A stretch of 64,000 bases of DNA. Origin: Plantactinospora sp. KBS50 (GTDB lineage: Bacteria > Actinomycetota > Actinomycetes > Mycobacteriales > Micromonosporaceae). Both the position numbers and the translations under genes were made by a program. The notes under the pieces are model-generated. The model saw nothing but the letters and a program-made list of their open reading frames with translations, had not been told where the DNA came from and did no database searches. Where the stretch lies: positions 6,600,501 to 6,664,500 of the forward strand of contig NZ_CP022961.1 of the NCBI RefSeq assembly GCF_002285795.1. The letters run 5' to 3'. Positions 52,068 through 60,934 of this stretch are shown piece by piece (positions within the stretch are counted from its first letter, which is position 1; each line of letters opens with the position of its first letter).

Positions 52068-55000
52068 CTATCCGCCGGGGTTCTGGGTGGGCGCCACCCC
52101 GTTCTCGTTCCCGTTGCCGTTGCCGCCGTTGCCGTTTCCATTGCCGTTGCCGTTGCCGTTGCCGCCATTACCGTTGCCGAAGCCGGGGAACGGGATGGTC
52201 GGCAGGTTCTGGCAGGCCGGGATGTTCGGATCCGGGTTGTTCGGGTCGGGGCAGAACAGCGGGATGGTGGGTTCCGGCGGCGCGATGCCGTCGCCCTTGT
52301 CCTCACCGATGTTGGCCGCCGAGTGGAAGGACGCCGCCTTCTGACCCTTGAGCGCCTCGTCCATGTACCGCTCCCAGATGTCGCCGGGGAGGTTGGCGCC
52401 GTACATGTTGCCGCCGTCCGTCCGGAGCAGCGGCTCCTGCTTGTCGCCGCCGTTGCCCACCCAGACCGCCGTGGCGAGCTGAGGGGTGTAGCCGACCATC
52501 CAGGCGTGCGCGTTGTACTTGTCGTTCAGTTCCCAGGTGCCGGTCTTGGAGGCCGCGGGCCGCCCCCCGGAGAGGGTGTGGTGCACGGACGCGGGGTACT
52601 TCTTGAGCACCTCGGTCACGTCGTCGACGACGTCGGCCTTGATCACCTGTTTCGGCTTGAGCTGCTCGCCGCCGACCGTCGACCACTCGCCGGTGTCCGG
52701 GTCCTGGCGCTCGACCGAGAGCACGAAGTGCGCCTTGTTGTACTTGCCCCGGTTGGCGATGGTGGCGACGCCGTTGGCGTGGTCCAGCACGGTGATCGGG
52801 TACTGGCCGAACCCGACGTGGTTGTCGATCAGGCAGCCGTTGTCGCCGTGGCAGCCCGACGTGGTGGTGGCCACGTTCTTGACGTCGGTCTTGGCGACGT
52901 CGATCGTCTGCTCCCGACCCTTCGCGTCGGTCGCCCACATGGTGCCGATGCCGGCGGCCTTGGCCATCGCCAGCACCTTGTCGGAGCCGATCTGCTCGGA
53001 GATCTTGTAGAACGGCACGTTGTACGACTTCAGCGTCGAGTACTCCAGCGTGCAGTACTTGCCGCCGTTGCCGTTGGGGCAGCTGAGCTTGGCCCCTTCG
53101 GCGCCGTTGCGGATCGGGGTCTTCACCCCTTCGGGCTTGTAGTCGGTGGCGTCCCAGTGCGATCCGGTGGAGATGCCGGCGTTGACGGCCGCGGCCAACG
53201 TGTAGATCTTGAAGGACGAGCCCGGCGGGTGTCCGCCGTACTTGGTGCCGTCCGGTCGGGTGTTCATCCCCGCGAAGTCGGTACCGGTGCCGTCGTCGCC
53301 GCCGTAGTAGGCCAGCACCCGGCCGTTGGTGGGATCGACCGAGACCAGCGCGGCCATCACGTTCTTCCGCTGGTTGTGGACCAGGGAGTTCTTGTCCGCG
53401 CGCCGCACCGTCTCCTCGGCGGCGGTCTGCATCTTCATGTTGATGCTGGTCTTGATCTTCAGGCCGCCCTCGGTGAGCGCCTCCCCACAGGTCATCCGGC
53501 CGGAGCCGTCGTTGGGGTCCGAGGTGCACAGGCCCATCTGCTTCAGCTCGTCGACCACGTAGTTGACCACGTTGCCGCGCGGCGTCTTCAGCCCGACCAG
53601 GCCGTTCGCGTCCTTCGGCTTCTCCACCTTCGGGTACTCGGTGGGCCGCTCCTCGGCCTTCATCCAGCCCTTCGCGACCATGCCGTCCAGGACGTAGTTC
53701 CACCGCTCCTTGGCGCCGTCCGGGTTGTTGGCCGGGTCGTAACCCGGGTGGGTGGCGCTCTTGGTGGGCTGCTTGATGACCGCCGCCAGCACCGCGCCCT
53801 GGGCGATGCTGAGCTTGTCGACCGACTTGTTGAAGTACGCCTTCGCGGCGGCCTCGATGCCGTACGCACCCCGACCGAAGTAGATCGTGTTCAGGTAGTG
53901 CTGCATGATCGTGTTCTTGTCGTACCGGTCGTTGAGCTTGGAGGCCATGATCGCCTCCTTGATCTTCCGGGCGTACGTGTCGTCCTGCAGGTTCGCGTAC
54001 GCGTTCCGGGCGTACTGCTGGGTGATGGTCGAGGCACCCTGCTTGTCGCCGCCGGTGAAGTTGTTCCACGCGGCCCGGGCGATGCCCAGATAGTCCACTC
54101 CGGAGTGCTCGTAGAACTTCCGGTCCTCGGCCGAGGCGACCTCGTGCTGGACGAACTCCGGAATCTGCTTGATCGGCACGATGACCCGGTTCTCCTCGCC
54201 CAGCCGGGCGAGCACCGTCTTGTTGTCCGAGGCCAGGATCGTGGTGGGCAGCGGCAGCTTCACGTCCTCCGGCAGCACCACGGTCGTGGAGTAGTAGGTG
54301 CCGATCACGACGCCGAGGCCGGCCAGCATGATGAAGACGGCGAACGAGGCGATGATCCAGTTGAGCCGCTTGCGCTTGCGGGCGCGCAGCGCCGCCTCGC
54401 TGGAGCCCCGGCCGCTGCGGCCCGGCCCGGTCCCGCCCTGCCAGCCCGGACCCGAACCGCCCGGACCCGAACCGCCCGGACCCGAACCGCCGGGACCCGC
54501 GCCGGCCGGGCCGAAGCCCGGAGCGGCCGGCTGGACCGAGGCCCGCCCGACGGTCGCCCGGCCGGCCGCCGACCCGGACCCGACCGAGGCCGAGCCCACG
54601 GACGCGGAGCCCACCGACGCGGAACCGACCGAGGCGGAGCCGACGGAGGCCCGCCCCGAGCTGGCCCGGCCGGAGGCAGCGCCGTACCCGGAGCCGCCGT
54701 ACGCCGAACCGCCGCCGTGCCCGCCGTAGCCCTCGCCGTCACCACCGGGAGCCGGCGACACCGGTCCCGGCACGGACGCCCGACCCACCCGGGCACGACC
54801 CGCCGATCCACCCGAGGGTGTGCTGGCCGAGGGTGTGCTGGCCGAACCGGACGCGCCGCCGACGGAGGCACGGCCACTGGGCGCCGACCCTCCGGAGCCG
54901 CCCGAGCCGTAACCGCCGTACCCGGTCGAGCCGCCATACCCCGCGGAGTCTCCGTAGCCGGCCGAGTCACCGTAGCCGGCGGAGTCGCCGGCGGGATCGT

Positions 55001-55103
55001 TGCCGCTGCCGGAGAGCCATCGCGCGTCGCCCGATCCGGAATCACCGCCGGAGCCGTCGTGGCCCCGGCCATGCGCGGAACTGGGATCGCCGTACGAGTT
55101 CAT
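52068..55103 (-). CDS. bifunctional penicillin-binding protein (class A, PonA1-type)
   Basis: 1011 aa. N-terminal cytoplasmic region (1-245) is Gly/Ser-rich and repetitive (GYGDSA, SVGSA and GPGGS units). One transmembrane helix (WIIASFAVFIMLAGLGVVIG). The GT51 domain has EDRKFYEHSGVDYLGIARAAW and GASTITQQYARNAY. The transpeptidase domain has PGSSFKIYTL (SxxK), the SYN motif in LKSYNVPF, and SKTGTWELN (KTG). The C-terminus has Gly/Asn repeats. It polymerises and cross-links peptidoglycan outside the membrane. The order DUF5318 - PBP - GT87 matches Rv0049-Rv0051. Confidence 0.95.
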   Translation of the reverse strand: MNSYGDPSSAHGRGHDGSGGDSGSGDARWLSGSGNDPAGDSAGYGDSAGYGDSAGYGGSTGYGGYGSGGSGGSAPSGRASVGGASGSASTPSASTPSGGSAGRARVGRASVPGPVSPAPGGDGEGYGGHGGGSAYGGSGYGAASGRASSGRASVGSASVGSASVGSASVGSASVGSGSAAGRATVGRASVQPAAPGFGPAGAGPGGSGPGGSGPGGSGPGWQGGTGPGRSGRGSSEAALRARKRKRLNWIIASFAVFIMLAGLGVVIGTYYSTTVVLPEDVKLPLPTTILASDNKTVLARLGEENRVIVPIKQIPEFVQHEVASAEDRKFYEHSGVDYLGIARAAWNNFTGGDKQGASTITQQYARNAYANLQDDTYARKIKEAIMASKLNDRYDKNTIMQHYLNTIYFGRGAYGIEAAAKAYFNKSVDKLSIAQGAVLAAVIKQPTKSATHPGYDPANNPDGAKERWNYVLDGMVAKGWMKAEERPTEYPKVEKPKDANGLVGLKTPRGNVVNYVVDELKQMGLCTSDPNDGSGRMTCGEALTEGGLKIKTSINMKMQTAAEETVRRADKNSLVHNQRKNVMAALVSVDPTNGRVLAYYGGDDGTGTDFAGMNTRPDGTKYGGHPPGSSFKIYTLAAAVNAGISTGSHWDATDYKPEGVKTPIRNGAEGAKLSCPNGNGGKYCTLEYSTLKSYNVPFYKISEQIGSDKVLAMAKAAGIGTMWATDAKGREQTIDVAKTDVKNVATTTSGCHGDNGCLIDNHVGFGQYPITVLDHANGVATIANRGKYNKAHFVLSVERQDPDTGEWSTVGGEQLKPKQVIKADVVDDVTEVLKKYPASVHHTLSGGRPAASKTGTWELNDKYNAHAWMVGYTPQLATAVWVGNGGDKQEPLLRTDGGNMYGANLPGDIWERYMDEALKGQKAASFHSAANIGEDKGDGIAPPEPTIPLFCPDPNNPDPNIPACQNLPTIPFPGFGNGNGGNGNGNGNGNGNGGNGNGNENGVAPTQNPGG
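54443..54487. repeat. 15-bp tandem repeats in PBP N-terminal region
   Basis: Three exact copies of CCCGGACCCGAACCG, coding GPGGS units. A related 15-bp degenerate tract coding SVGSA units lies at about 54573-54650. All keep frame. Confidence 0.85.
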
Positions 55104-55299
55104 TCGTCACACCCTGCCGGTCGCGGTGGTCGGCCGAGCGCCACCACCGAGTTGCCGTGAGCTGGAGCACACGAATGGCCGTCACCGTGCCGGTGACGGC
55201 CGCCCGCGTCAATTCCGATTTTCCGGACATGCTCGCGAACACGCGAGCGATGGTCTCCTGGTCCGTGTGCCCCCGTGGGCCGAACCCGGAAACCGTTGA

Positions 55300-55791
55300 T
55301 CACCGTTGCGCCTCACGTCGTCGACGCACCGACGCCGCCTTCCGTGGCGGTCCGCCCGCCGGTCCCGACCCGACCGACGCACCGCCGGCCGCCAACCGCT
55401 CGTCCGCCGGCTCCCGTTCGTCGTCCAGGCCGTCGAGCCCGAGCAGGTACTGCTCGATGAGGTGATTCCAGTCGCAGGAGCGGCACACCTCCACCACGAA
55501 GACCTGGAACTCACGCAGTGTCATGGCCAGCGTCGACAGTTCCGCCAGCGTGCGGGCCTGCCCGGCCGACTGCTTGAGCTCGTCACCGTAGATGTAGTGA
55601 ACGTGTGTCATGTTCTCGCGTCGGCAGATCGGGCAGAGCCGGTCGGTGGGCTCGCCGTGGAACCGAGCGGCGTTTTTCAGGTACGGCGAGGCGTCGCACA
55701 CCTCGTACGTACCGATTCGCCCGGCCATGACGGCGCGCAGCAGCGCTCGCTTCTGAAGCGAGTAGTCGACGACCTGGCGCTGCGTACGCAT
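55300..55791 (-). CDS. DUF5318 zinc-binding-like protein
   Basis: 163 aa, Rv0049-like. MRTQRQVVDYSLQKRALLRAV opening; ATG 55791. Two CxxC pairs, LCPICRRENM and VCRSCDWNHL, probably bind zinc. Also conserved: HVHYIYGDELKQSAGQARTL. A C-terminal basic Ala/Gly tail is variable. Function unknown. Upstream of the PBP gene on the same strand, separated by 196 bp. Confidence 0.85.
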   Translation of the reverse strand: MRTQRQVVDYSLQKRALLRAVMAGRIGTYEVCDASPYLKNAARFHGEPTDRLCPICRRENMTHVHYIYGDELKQSAGQARTLAELSTLAMTLREFQVFVVEVCRSCDWNHLIEQYLLGLDGLDDEREPADERLAAGGASVGSGPAGGPPRKAASVRRRREAQR

Positions 55792-55900
55792 GCGGGAAAG
55801 GGTACGCGGTCCGGCCGAACGAGGCGACAACCGTCACGGTACGTGGTCAATTCCCTGCGCTAGTGGGGGTTTGCCTCGGGGCGGGTTGCCCATTACTGTG

Positions 55901-55923
55901 CGATGTATCGGTCCGATACATCG
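55901..55923. promoter_or_regulatory. PadR-type operator (23-bp perfect palindrome)
   Basis: CGATGTATCGG-T-CCGATACATCG, 11+1+11. The ATGTATC...GATACAT core is the ATGT/ACAT dyad bound by PadR regulators. It lies 57 bp before padR ATG 55980 and contains the only such dyad in the area, so autoregulation of padR-ino1 is likely. GGTATACC at 55949-55956 may be the -10 region. Confidence 0.75.
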
Positions 55924-55979
55924 CCCGGGTTACCGGGTGGGTTCCGAGGGTATACCAGGCGATGGAGGAGGGAGAGCCG

Positions 55980-56609
55980 ATGCTTGAACTCGCCATCCTC
56001 GGGCTCCTTCAGGAGTCGCCCATGCACGGCTACGAGCTGCGCAAGGAGCTCACCGCCAAGCTCGGCGCCATCCGGGCGGCGATCAGCTACGGATCCCTGT
56101 ATCCCTCGCTGCGCCGGCTCCAGGCCGAGGGTCTTATCGCCGAGGCGACCGAGGCCCCGCCGGCCAGCCCCGAGGACGTGCCGGTGCTGACCAGCCGGCG
56201 CGGCCGGGTGGTCTACAAAATCACGGCCGAGGGCAAGGAGCGCTTCGCCGAACTGCTCGGCCAGACCGGTCCGGAGACGTACGAGGACGCCGGCTTCGGC
56301 GTGCACTTCGCGTTCTTCGCCCGGACCGACCAGGCGACCCGCCTACGCATTCTGGAGGGTCGCCGCCGCAAGATCGAGGAACGCCGCGAGGGCCTGCGGG
56401 ACGTACTCGGCCGGGCCGCCTCCCGGCTCGACGCGTACACGTTGGAACTCCAGCGGCACGGCCTGGAAGCCTGCGAGCGCGAGGTGCGCTGGCTGGAGGA
56501 GCTCATCGCCAACGAGCGCTCCGGCCGGGCACCGGATGCCCGCGAAGACCACCACAACGACAGCCCGACTCCGCCCGGCGCAGGCGCGAAGGAGCAGGAG
56601 CGGCCATGA
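55980..56609 (+). CDS. PadR-family transcriptional regulator
   Basis: 209 aa. Winged-helix domain at 1-90 ([59 protein letters not shown]) and a Vir_act_alpha_C-like helical domain ([19 protein letters not shown]) for dimerisation. ATG 55980 follows GGAGGAGGGAGAG. The stop overlaps an in-frame upstream ATG of ino1. Corresponds to Rv0047c beside ino1 in M. tuberculosis. Likely represses or tunes ino1 by the 23-bp operator. Confidence 0.93.
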   Translation: MLELAILGLLQESPMHGYELRKELTAKLGAIRAAISYGSLYPSLRRLQAEGLIAEATEAPPASPEDVPVLTSRRGRVVYKITAEGKERFAELLGQTGPETYEDAGFGVHFAFFARTDQATRLRILEGRRRKIEERREGLRDVLGRAASRLDAYTLELQRHGLEACEREVRWLEELIANERSGRAPDAREDHHNDSPTPPGAGAKEQERP

Positions 56610-56632
56610 ATGACAAGAAGGAGGCAAACCCG

Positions 56633-57712
56633 ATGGGCTCCGTCCGCGTCGCCATCGTCGGTGTCGGGAACTGCGCCTCGTCCCTCGTGCAGGGCGTGGA
56701 GTACTACCGCAATGCCGACCCGAACGACCGCGTCCCCGGTTTGATGCACGTCAGGTTCGGCGACTACCACGTCTCCGACGTGCAGTTCGTCGCGGCCTTC
56801 GACGTGGACGCCAAGAAGGTCGGCATGGACCTCGCCGAGGCGATCGTCGCCAGCGAGAACAACACCATCAAGCTGTGCGACGTACCGCCGACCGGCGTCA
56901 CCGTGCAGCGTGGCCCCACCTACGACGGTCTCGGCCAGTACTACACCGAGATCATCGAGGAGTCCGGGGTCGACCCGGTGGACGTGGCGCAGGCGCTGCG
57001 CGACGCCGAGGTCGACGTCGTGGTCTCGTACCTGCCGGTCGGATCCGAGGAGGCGGACAAGTTCTACGCCCAGGCCGCCATCGACGCGGGCTGCGCGTTC
57101 GTCAACGCACTCCCGGTCTTCATCGCCTCCGACCCGGTCTGGGCGCAGAAGTTCACCGACGCCGGGCTGCCGATCGTCGGTGACGACATCAAGAGCCAGG
57201 TGGGTGCCACCATCGTGCACCGGGCGCTCGCGAAGCTCTTCGAGGACCGCGGGGTCGAGCTGCTGCGCACGTACCAGCTCAACTTCGGCGGCAACATGGA
57301 CTTCATGAACATGCTGGAGCGCAACCGGCTGGTCTCGAAGAAGATCTCCAAGACGCAGTCGGTCACCTCCCAGATCCCGCACGAGATCGCCAAGGGCGAC
57401 GTGCACATCGGCCCGTCCGACCACGTGCCGTGGCTCGACGACCGGAAGTGGGCGTACATCCGGCTGGAGGGACGTTCGTTCGGCGACGTACCGCTGAACG
57501 CCGAACTCAAGCTCGAGGTGTGGGACTCGCCGAACTCCGCGGGTGTCATCATCGACGCCGTACGCGCCGCCAAGATCGCGCTGGATCGCAAGATCGGTGG
57601 CCCGATCCTCTCCGCGTCGTCGTACTTCATGAAGTCGCCGCCGGAGCAGTACGCCGACCACGACGCCCACCAGGCCGTCGAGGACTTCATCACCGGCAAG
57701 GTCGAGCGCTGA
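56633..57712 (+). CDS. ino1: inositol-3-phosphate synthase
   Basis: 359 aa from ATG 56633, chosen for AAGGAGG upstream; ATG 56606 overlaps the padR stop and adds nine residues. It makes myo-inositol-3-phosphate from glucose-6-phosphate, the entry to mycothiol and phosphatidylinositol lipids. Visible: NAD loop [82 protein letters not shown] and [10 protein letters not shown]. The sequence tracks the mycobacterial enzyme closely. Confidence 0.97.
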   Translation: MGSVRVAIVGVGNCASSLVQGVEYYRNADPNDRVPGLMHVRFGDYHVSDVQFVAAFDVDAKKVGMDLAEAIVASENNTIKLCDVPPTGVTVQRGPTYDGLGQYYTEIIEESGVDPVDVAQALRDAEVDVVVSYLPVGSEEADKFYAQAAIDAGCAFVNALPVFIASDPVWAQKFTDAGLPIVGDDIKSQVGATIVHRALAKLFEDRGVELLRTYQLNFGGNMDFMNMLERNRLVSKKISKTQSVTSQIPHEIAKGDVHIGPSDHVPWLDDRKWAYIRLEGRSFGDVPLNAELKLEVWDSPNSAGVIIDAVRAAKIALDRKIGGPILSASSYFMKSPPEQYADHDAHQAVEDFITGKVER

Positions 57713-57727
57713 CCGAGCGCTGAACGA

Positions 57728-57765
57728 CGGCGGGGGCCGGGTCCGCGCGGACCCGGCCCCCGCCG
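57728..57765. terminator. perfect 38-nt palindrome after ino1
   Basis: 19+19 arms without loop (CGGCGGGGGCCGGGTCCGC core), 15 bp past the ino1 stop and before the convergent ogt gene. Confidence 0.75.
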
Positions 57766-57858
57766 CTTCGTCCAACCGGGATCCGCCGGTACGCGCCAGC
57801 CGCGCCGCTCAGCTCCGCCGGGCACGCCGGGTCGGGCCGGGTCGGGCAGGTCGACTGC

Positions 57859-58338
57859 TCAGGCCCAGGCGCGCTGGAAGGCCACCCCGGCCTCCAATTC
57901 CAGCAGCCGGCGCTTGCGGTCCAGGCCGCCGCCGAACCCGACCAGCTTGCCGCCGGCGCCGACGATCCGGTGACAGGGCACGATGACCGGGATCGGGTTG
58001 CGGTTGCAGGCCACCCCCACCGCCCGGGCGCCGCCGGGATCGCCCACCCTGGCCGCCACCTCGCCATAGGTGCGGGTCTGGCCGTACGGGATGAGCGTCA
58101 TCTCCCGCCACACCGCGCGTTCGAAATCCGAGCCCCGGTCGGCGGCCAGCGGCGCCGTGAACTCGGTCAGCTCGCCCGCGAAGTACGCCCGCAGCTCGGC
58201 CAGCACGGCGCGCAGCGCGGGATCCGGCGGATCGGTCTGCGCCCCGTCCACCGGACCGAAGTGCGCGGCGTGCACCCCCGTCGCGTCCGCGGCGACGGAG
58301 AACTCACCGATCGGGGAATCGAGCACGGCCCAACGCAT
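57859..58338 (-). CDS. ogt: methylated-DNA-protein-cysteine methyltransferase
   Basis: 159 aa. Suicide enzyme that removes O6-alkyl groups from guanine. Active-site loop IPVIVPCHRIVGAGG (Cys acceptor) and the helix-turn-helix YGQTRTYGEVAARVGDPGGARAVGVACNRN are intact. ATG 58338. No ada or alkA gene adjacent. Single gene. Confidence 0.95.
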   Translation of the reverse strand: MRWAVLDSPIGEFSVAADATGVHAAHFGPVDGAQTDPPDPALRAVLAELRAYFAGELTEFTAPLAADRGSDFERAVWREMTLIPYGQTRTYGEVAARVGDPGGARAVGVACNRNPIPVIVPCHRIVGAGGKLVGFGGGLDRKRRLLELEAGVAFQRAWA

Positions 58339-58457
58339 GCCGACATTCTCCCGCACCCGCCGACATTGTTCGGGCCGGACCCGGCCGCCGAGGTCGGTCG
58401 GCGCGCGAGGCAAGAAATCCCTCCCGCCCGGCGTCGGAACCATCGGGAGGTGGAATC

Positions 58458-58968
58458 GTGCGGCAGGCGACCGACCGGGAATTCACCACGCTCCCCGGGG
58501 CGACCTGGCGGCGGTGTTCCGGCAGGAACGCCCGACCGAGACCGGCCTGTTGGATCCGGCCACCGCACGGGTGCAGTGGGTCCGGACCGGCCGGCACATC
58601 CTGGCCCCGCAGTGGTCGCCGGACGGCACCCGGCTGCTGCTCACCATCAACGACAAGGAGTCGGGGAGCACCGCCATCGGCATCCTGACTGCGGCGGACC
58701 GGCAGTTCCGCAGCTACCCGGTGGACGCCAAGGAGTTCCGGTGCACGGACTACTGCTTCTTCACCTGGAGCCGGGACGGGTCCGAGGTCGTCTTCCAGCA
58801 GACCGACCTGGGCGGCACGATCTCGGAGGCGGTACGGCACCCGCGCCGCGGTCTCAGCTCTTCTCCGCGACCGACGGCCATCCGCTAGGGCTGGTGCCGG
58901 TCCGGGGTGACGCCGCCGGCCCGTACGCCTGGTCCCCGGATGGCACCTCGGTCGTAGTCAAGCGTTGA
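58458..58968 (+). pseudogene. WD40/TolB-like beta-propeller, 5' fragment, frameshifted and interrupted
   Basis: GTG 58458 has GGGAGGTGG upstream. The opening MRQATDREFTTLPG shifts frame near 58500 into RGDLAAVFRQERPTETGLLDPATARVQWV. It then runs through HILAPQWSPDGTRLLLTIND, TDYCFFTWSRDGSEVVFQQTD, and changes frame again near 58850 into SQLFSATDGHPLG, ending AYAWSPDGTSVVVKR-stop. The SPDGT blades are typical of TolB-like or WD40 propellers. The missing C-terminal blade reappears at 62990, beyond a 4-kb island. With two frameshifts and an insertion it is inactive. Confidence 0.68.
58943..58962. repeat. left flank of island: imperfect 20-bp direct repeat
   Basis: GCACCTCGGTCGTAGTCAAG here versus GCACCTTGACGGTGGTCCAG at 62980-62999. 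With the reading frame kept, both encode the same GTxxVV strand of the propeller. It may be an insertion-site duplication. Confidence 0.4.
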
Positions 58969-59022
58969 TAGAAGCCAGTCCACGCACGCCGGGCGCTGAA
59001 ATCCGACACTTAGCGGACTTCC

Positions 59023-59035
59023 TGTCAGAGTGACA
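59023..59035. promoter_or_regulatory. candidate operator TGTCA-GAG-TGACA
   Basis: Perfect 5+3+5 inverted repeat 20 bp before the NUDIX gene ATG, inside an AT-rich promoter-like stretch (TGACAATAAGTCTATGG). An outer ACTTA/TAAGT pair also occurs. Likely bound by the NrtR-like product. Confidence 0.4.
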
Positions 59036-59054
59036 ATAAGTCTATGGTCAATTC

Positions 59055-59783
59055 ATGTCTGACGATCGTTGGGTTCCGCCGACCGTTCTTCTTGCGGTTG
59101 ACCTCGTCATCCTCACTTTGCGGGAGTCCTGCCTTCATGTGCTGTTGATCGAGCGCGGGATTGAGCCCTATCAGGGCGCCTTGGCCCTGCCAGGCGGTTT
59201 CCTTGCTGACGAGAAGGAAGACCTCGTGACAGCCGCCCATCGAGAGCTTGCCGAGGAGGCAGGCTTGGGGCCGGATCAGTTGCACCTCGAACAACTCGGC
59301 GTCTACGGTGCGCCGGATCGTGACCCCCGAGGGCGGGTGGTCTCCGCGGCTTACCTGGCCATCGCCCCTCGGCTACCCGAGCCGGTCGCCGGCACCGACG
59401 CATCGCGGGCGTGTTGGACGCCGGTGGAGCAGGCGTTGTCCGGTGACATGCGACTTGCCTTCGATCATGAGCAGATCTTGACCGATGGGGTTGACCGGGC
59501 GCGAGAGAAGTTGGAGCGCTCAGCGCTCGCCACCGCTTTTTGTGCTCCGACCTTCACGATCTCGGAGCTTCAGGCCGTCTACGAGGCGGTGTGGGGCGTG
59601 CCGCTCGATGCGCGGAACTTCTACCGGAAAGTGCAGAGCGTGGACGGCTTCATCGTCCCCGCTGGGCCGAGTCGCAAGACCGATGGTGGGCGTCCCGCTC
59701 GGCTATTCCGTCCCGGGCCCCGCACGACTCTTCACCCTCCGATGATCCGGCCCCTCAGCCAGGCAGACAGGGAGACAGCGTGA
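59055..59783 (+). CDS. NUDIX protein with NrtR-type winged helix
   Basis: 242 aa; ATG 59055. The N-terminal domain (1-150) has an ADP-ribose-type Nudix region ALPGGFLADEKEDLVTAAHR followed by ELAEEAGL. Spacing around the first Gly and Glu differs slightly from the classical box, so hydrolysis is uncertain. The C-terminal segment APTFTISELQAVYEAVWG, then LDARNFYRKVQ, DGFIVPAG and GGRPARLFRPG match NrtR-type winged helices. Such proteins sense ADP-ribose or NAD metabolites and repress targets. GC is lower and codons more mixed than in neighbours, suggesting transfer. Its stop overlaps the start of the nucleosidase gene (GTGA). Confidence 0.85.
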   Translation: MSDDRWVPPTVLLAVDLVILTLRESCLHVLLIERGIEPYQGALALPGGFLADEKEDLVTAAHRELAEEAGLGPDQLHLEQLGVYGAPDRDPRGRVVSAAYLAIAPRLPEPVAGTDASRACWTPVEQALSGDMRLAFDHEQILTDGVDRAREKLERSALATAFCAPTFTISELQAVYEAVWGVPLDARNFYRKVQSVDGFIVPAGPSRKTDGGRPARLFRPGPRTTLHPPMIRPLSQADRETA

Positions 59784-60934
59784 GCACGAACAGCGGTCTC
59801 GTCGTGATCCTCACGGCGCTGGACCTCGAATATGCAGCGGTCCGCGACCAACTTAGCGACCTACGTATACGGCGGCACCCCGCCGGCACCCGCTTCGAGG
59901 TCGGCCGGATCGGCCAAAGCGACTGCCGGGTCGCCCTGGGGCTGGTCGGTAAGGGCAATCATCCTGCCGCGGTGCTCGCCGAGCGGGCGATGGCCGAGTT
60001 CTCCCCCGCCGCTGTGCTGTTCGTGGGAGTCGCCGGTGGCCTTTGGCCCAACATCCGACTCGGTGACGTCGTCGTCGCCAACAAAATCTACGCCTACCAC
60101 GGCGGCACCAGCGAGGACGACGGTTTGAAGGCCCGACCGAAGGCGTGGGAGATCCCCCACGAGGCCGACCAGATCGCCCACCACGTCGACAGGTCCGCCG
60201 CGTGGCGCCGTGGTCTTCCCGTAGACACAGCACCCAAAGTCCACTTCGGGCCGATCGCCGCAGGGGAAGTGGTGCAGGACTCGGGAATCTCCGAGCAGGC
60301 CCGCTGGATCCGCCAGCACTACAACGACGCCGTAGCGATCGAGATGGAAGCAGCCGGTGTGGCCCAGGCGAGCCATCTCAACCGCGCCCTGCCCGTGGTG
60401 GTCGTGCGCGGCATCAGCGACCACGCCGACGGCAGCAAGGCAGCCACGGACGGACAGGACTGGCAACCGAAGGCCGCACGCCACGCCGCCGCGTTCGCCA
60501 CCGCACTGGCGCGAGAACTGATCATCGACGGGCCGGCCAGCCGAGGCGGCGCGGACCGGGACGGGAGCCCCACGATGCCGACGACCAACCGCAACATCGC
60601 CACCGGGAACGCCCACGTCGGGGTGCAAGCCGGGCAGATCTACGGCAACGTCACCGTCGGCGCTGGCGCCGATCGGCCGATCGACCTGGCAGCGAGCATC
60701 GCAGACCTGCGAACCCACCTCAAGCAGGCCCACCTCGACGGACAGTTGGACGAAGAAACCTACGCCGCGGCCGAGTCGGAACTGGAAGCGGCGACGGCAT
60801 GCGTCTCGGCGGGCACAGCCGAGAAGAAGAGCGGCCTGATGGTCGCGCTCAAGCGGTTGCGGGGCCTGGTAGCCGACGTGTCTGAGCTGGCGGCGCGGCT
60901 TGCGGCGATCATCGCAGTGGTGCGAGGCATGTGA
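59780..60934 (+). CDS. MTAN/PNP-type nucleosidase with C-terminal AHVxVQAG tag
   Basis: 384 aa from GTG 59780. Residues 5-250 are a nucleoside phosphorylase/MTAN-like domain: VILTALDLEYAAVRDQL, VGVAGGLWPNIRLGDVVVA, EMEAAGVAQA (Glu188-Glu190), and RGISDHADGSK (catalytic Asp214). After a linker, residues 272-291 form the tag NIATGNAHVGVQAGQIYGNV. A charged helical segment (304-341) and an amphipathic C-terminus (LKRLRGLVADVSELAARLAAIIAVV) complete it. The tag recurs near the N-terminus of the next protein. A nucleosidase with a protein-interaction tag fits a nucleotide-depleting effector. The substrate is not known. Overlaps both neighbours by 4 bp. Confidence 0.85.
   Translation: MSTNSGLVVILTALDLEYAAVRDQLSDLRIRRHPAGTRFEVGRIGQSDCRVALGLVGKGNHPAAVLAERAMAEFSPAAVLFVGVAGGLWPNIRLGDVVVANKIYAYHGGTSEDDGLKARPKAWEIPHEADQIAHHVDRSAAWRRGLPVDTAPKVHFGPIAAGEVVQDSGISEQARWIRQHYNDAVAIEMEAAGVAQASHLNRALPVVVVRGISDHADGSKAATDGQDWQPKAARHAAAFATALARELIIDGPASRGGADRDGSPTMPTTNRNIATGNAHVGVQAGQIYGNVTVGAGADRPIDLAASIADLRTHLKQAHLDGQLDEETYAAAESELEAATACVSAGTAEKKSGLMVALKRLRGLVADVSELAARLAAIIAVVRGM

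Noticed and set aside
51858-55160. 1100-codon open frame on the + strand opposite the PBP gene
   Set aside because: Antisense shadow of a gene with clear PBP motifs; long shadows are normal at this GC content.
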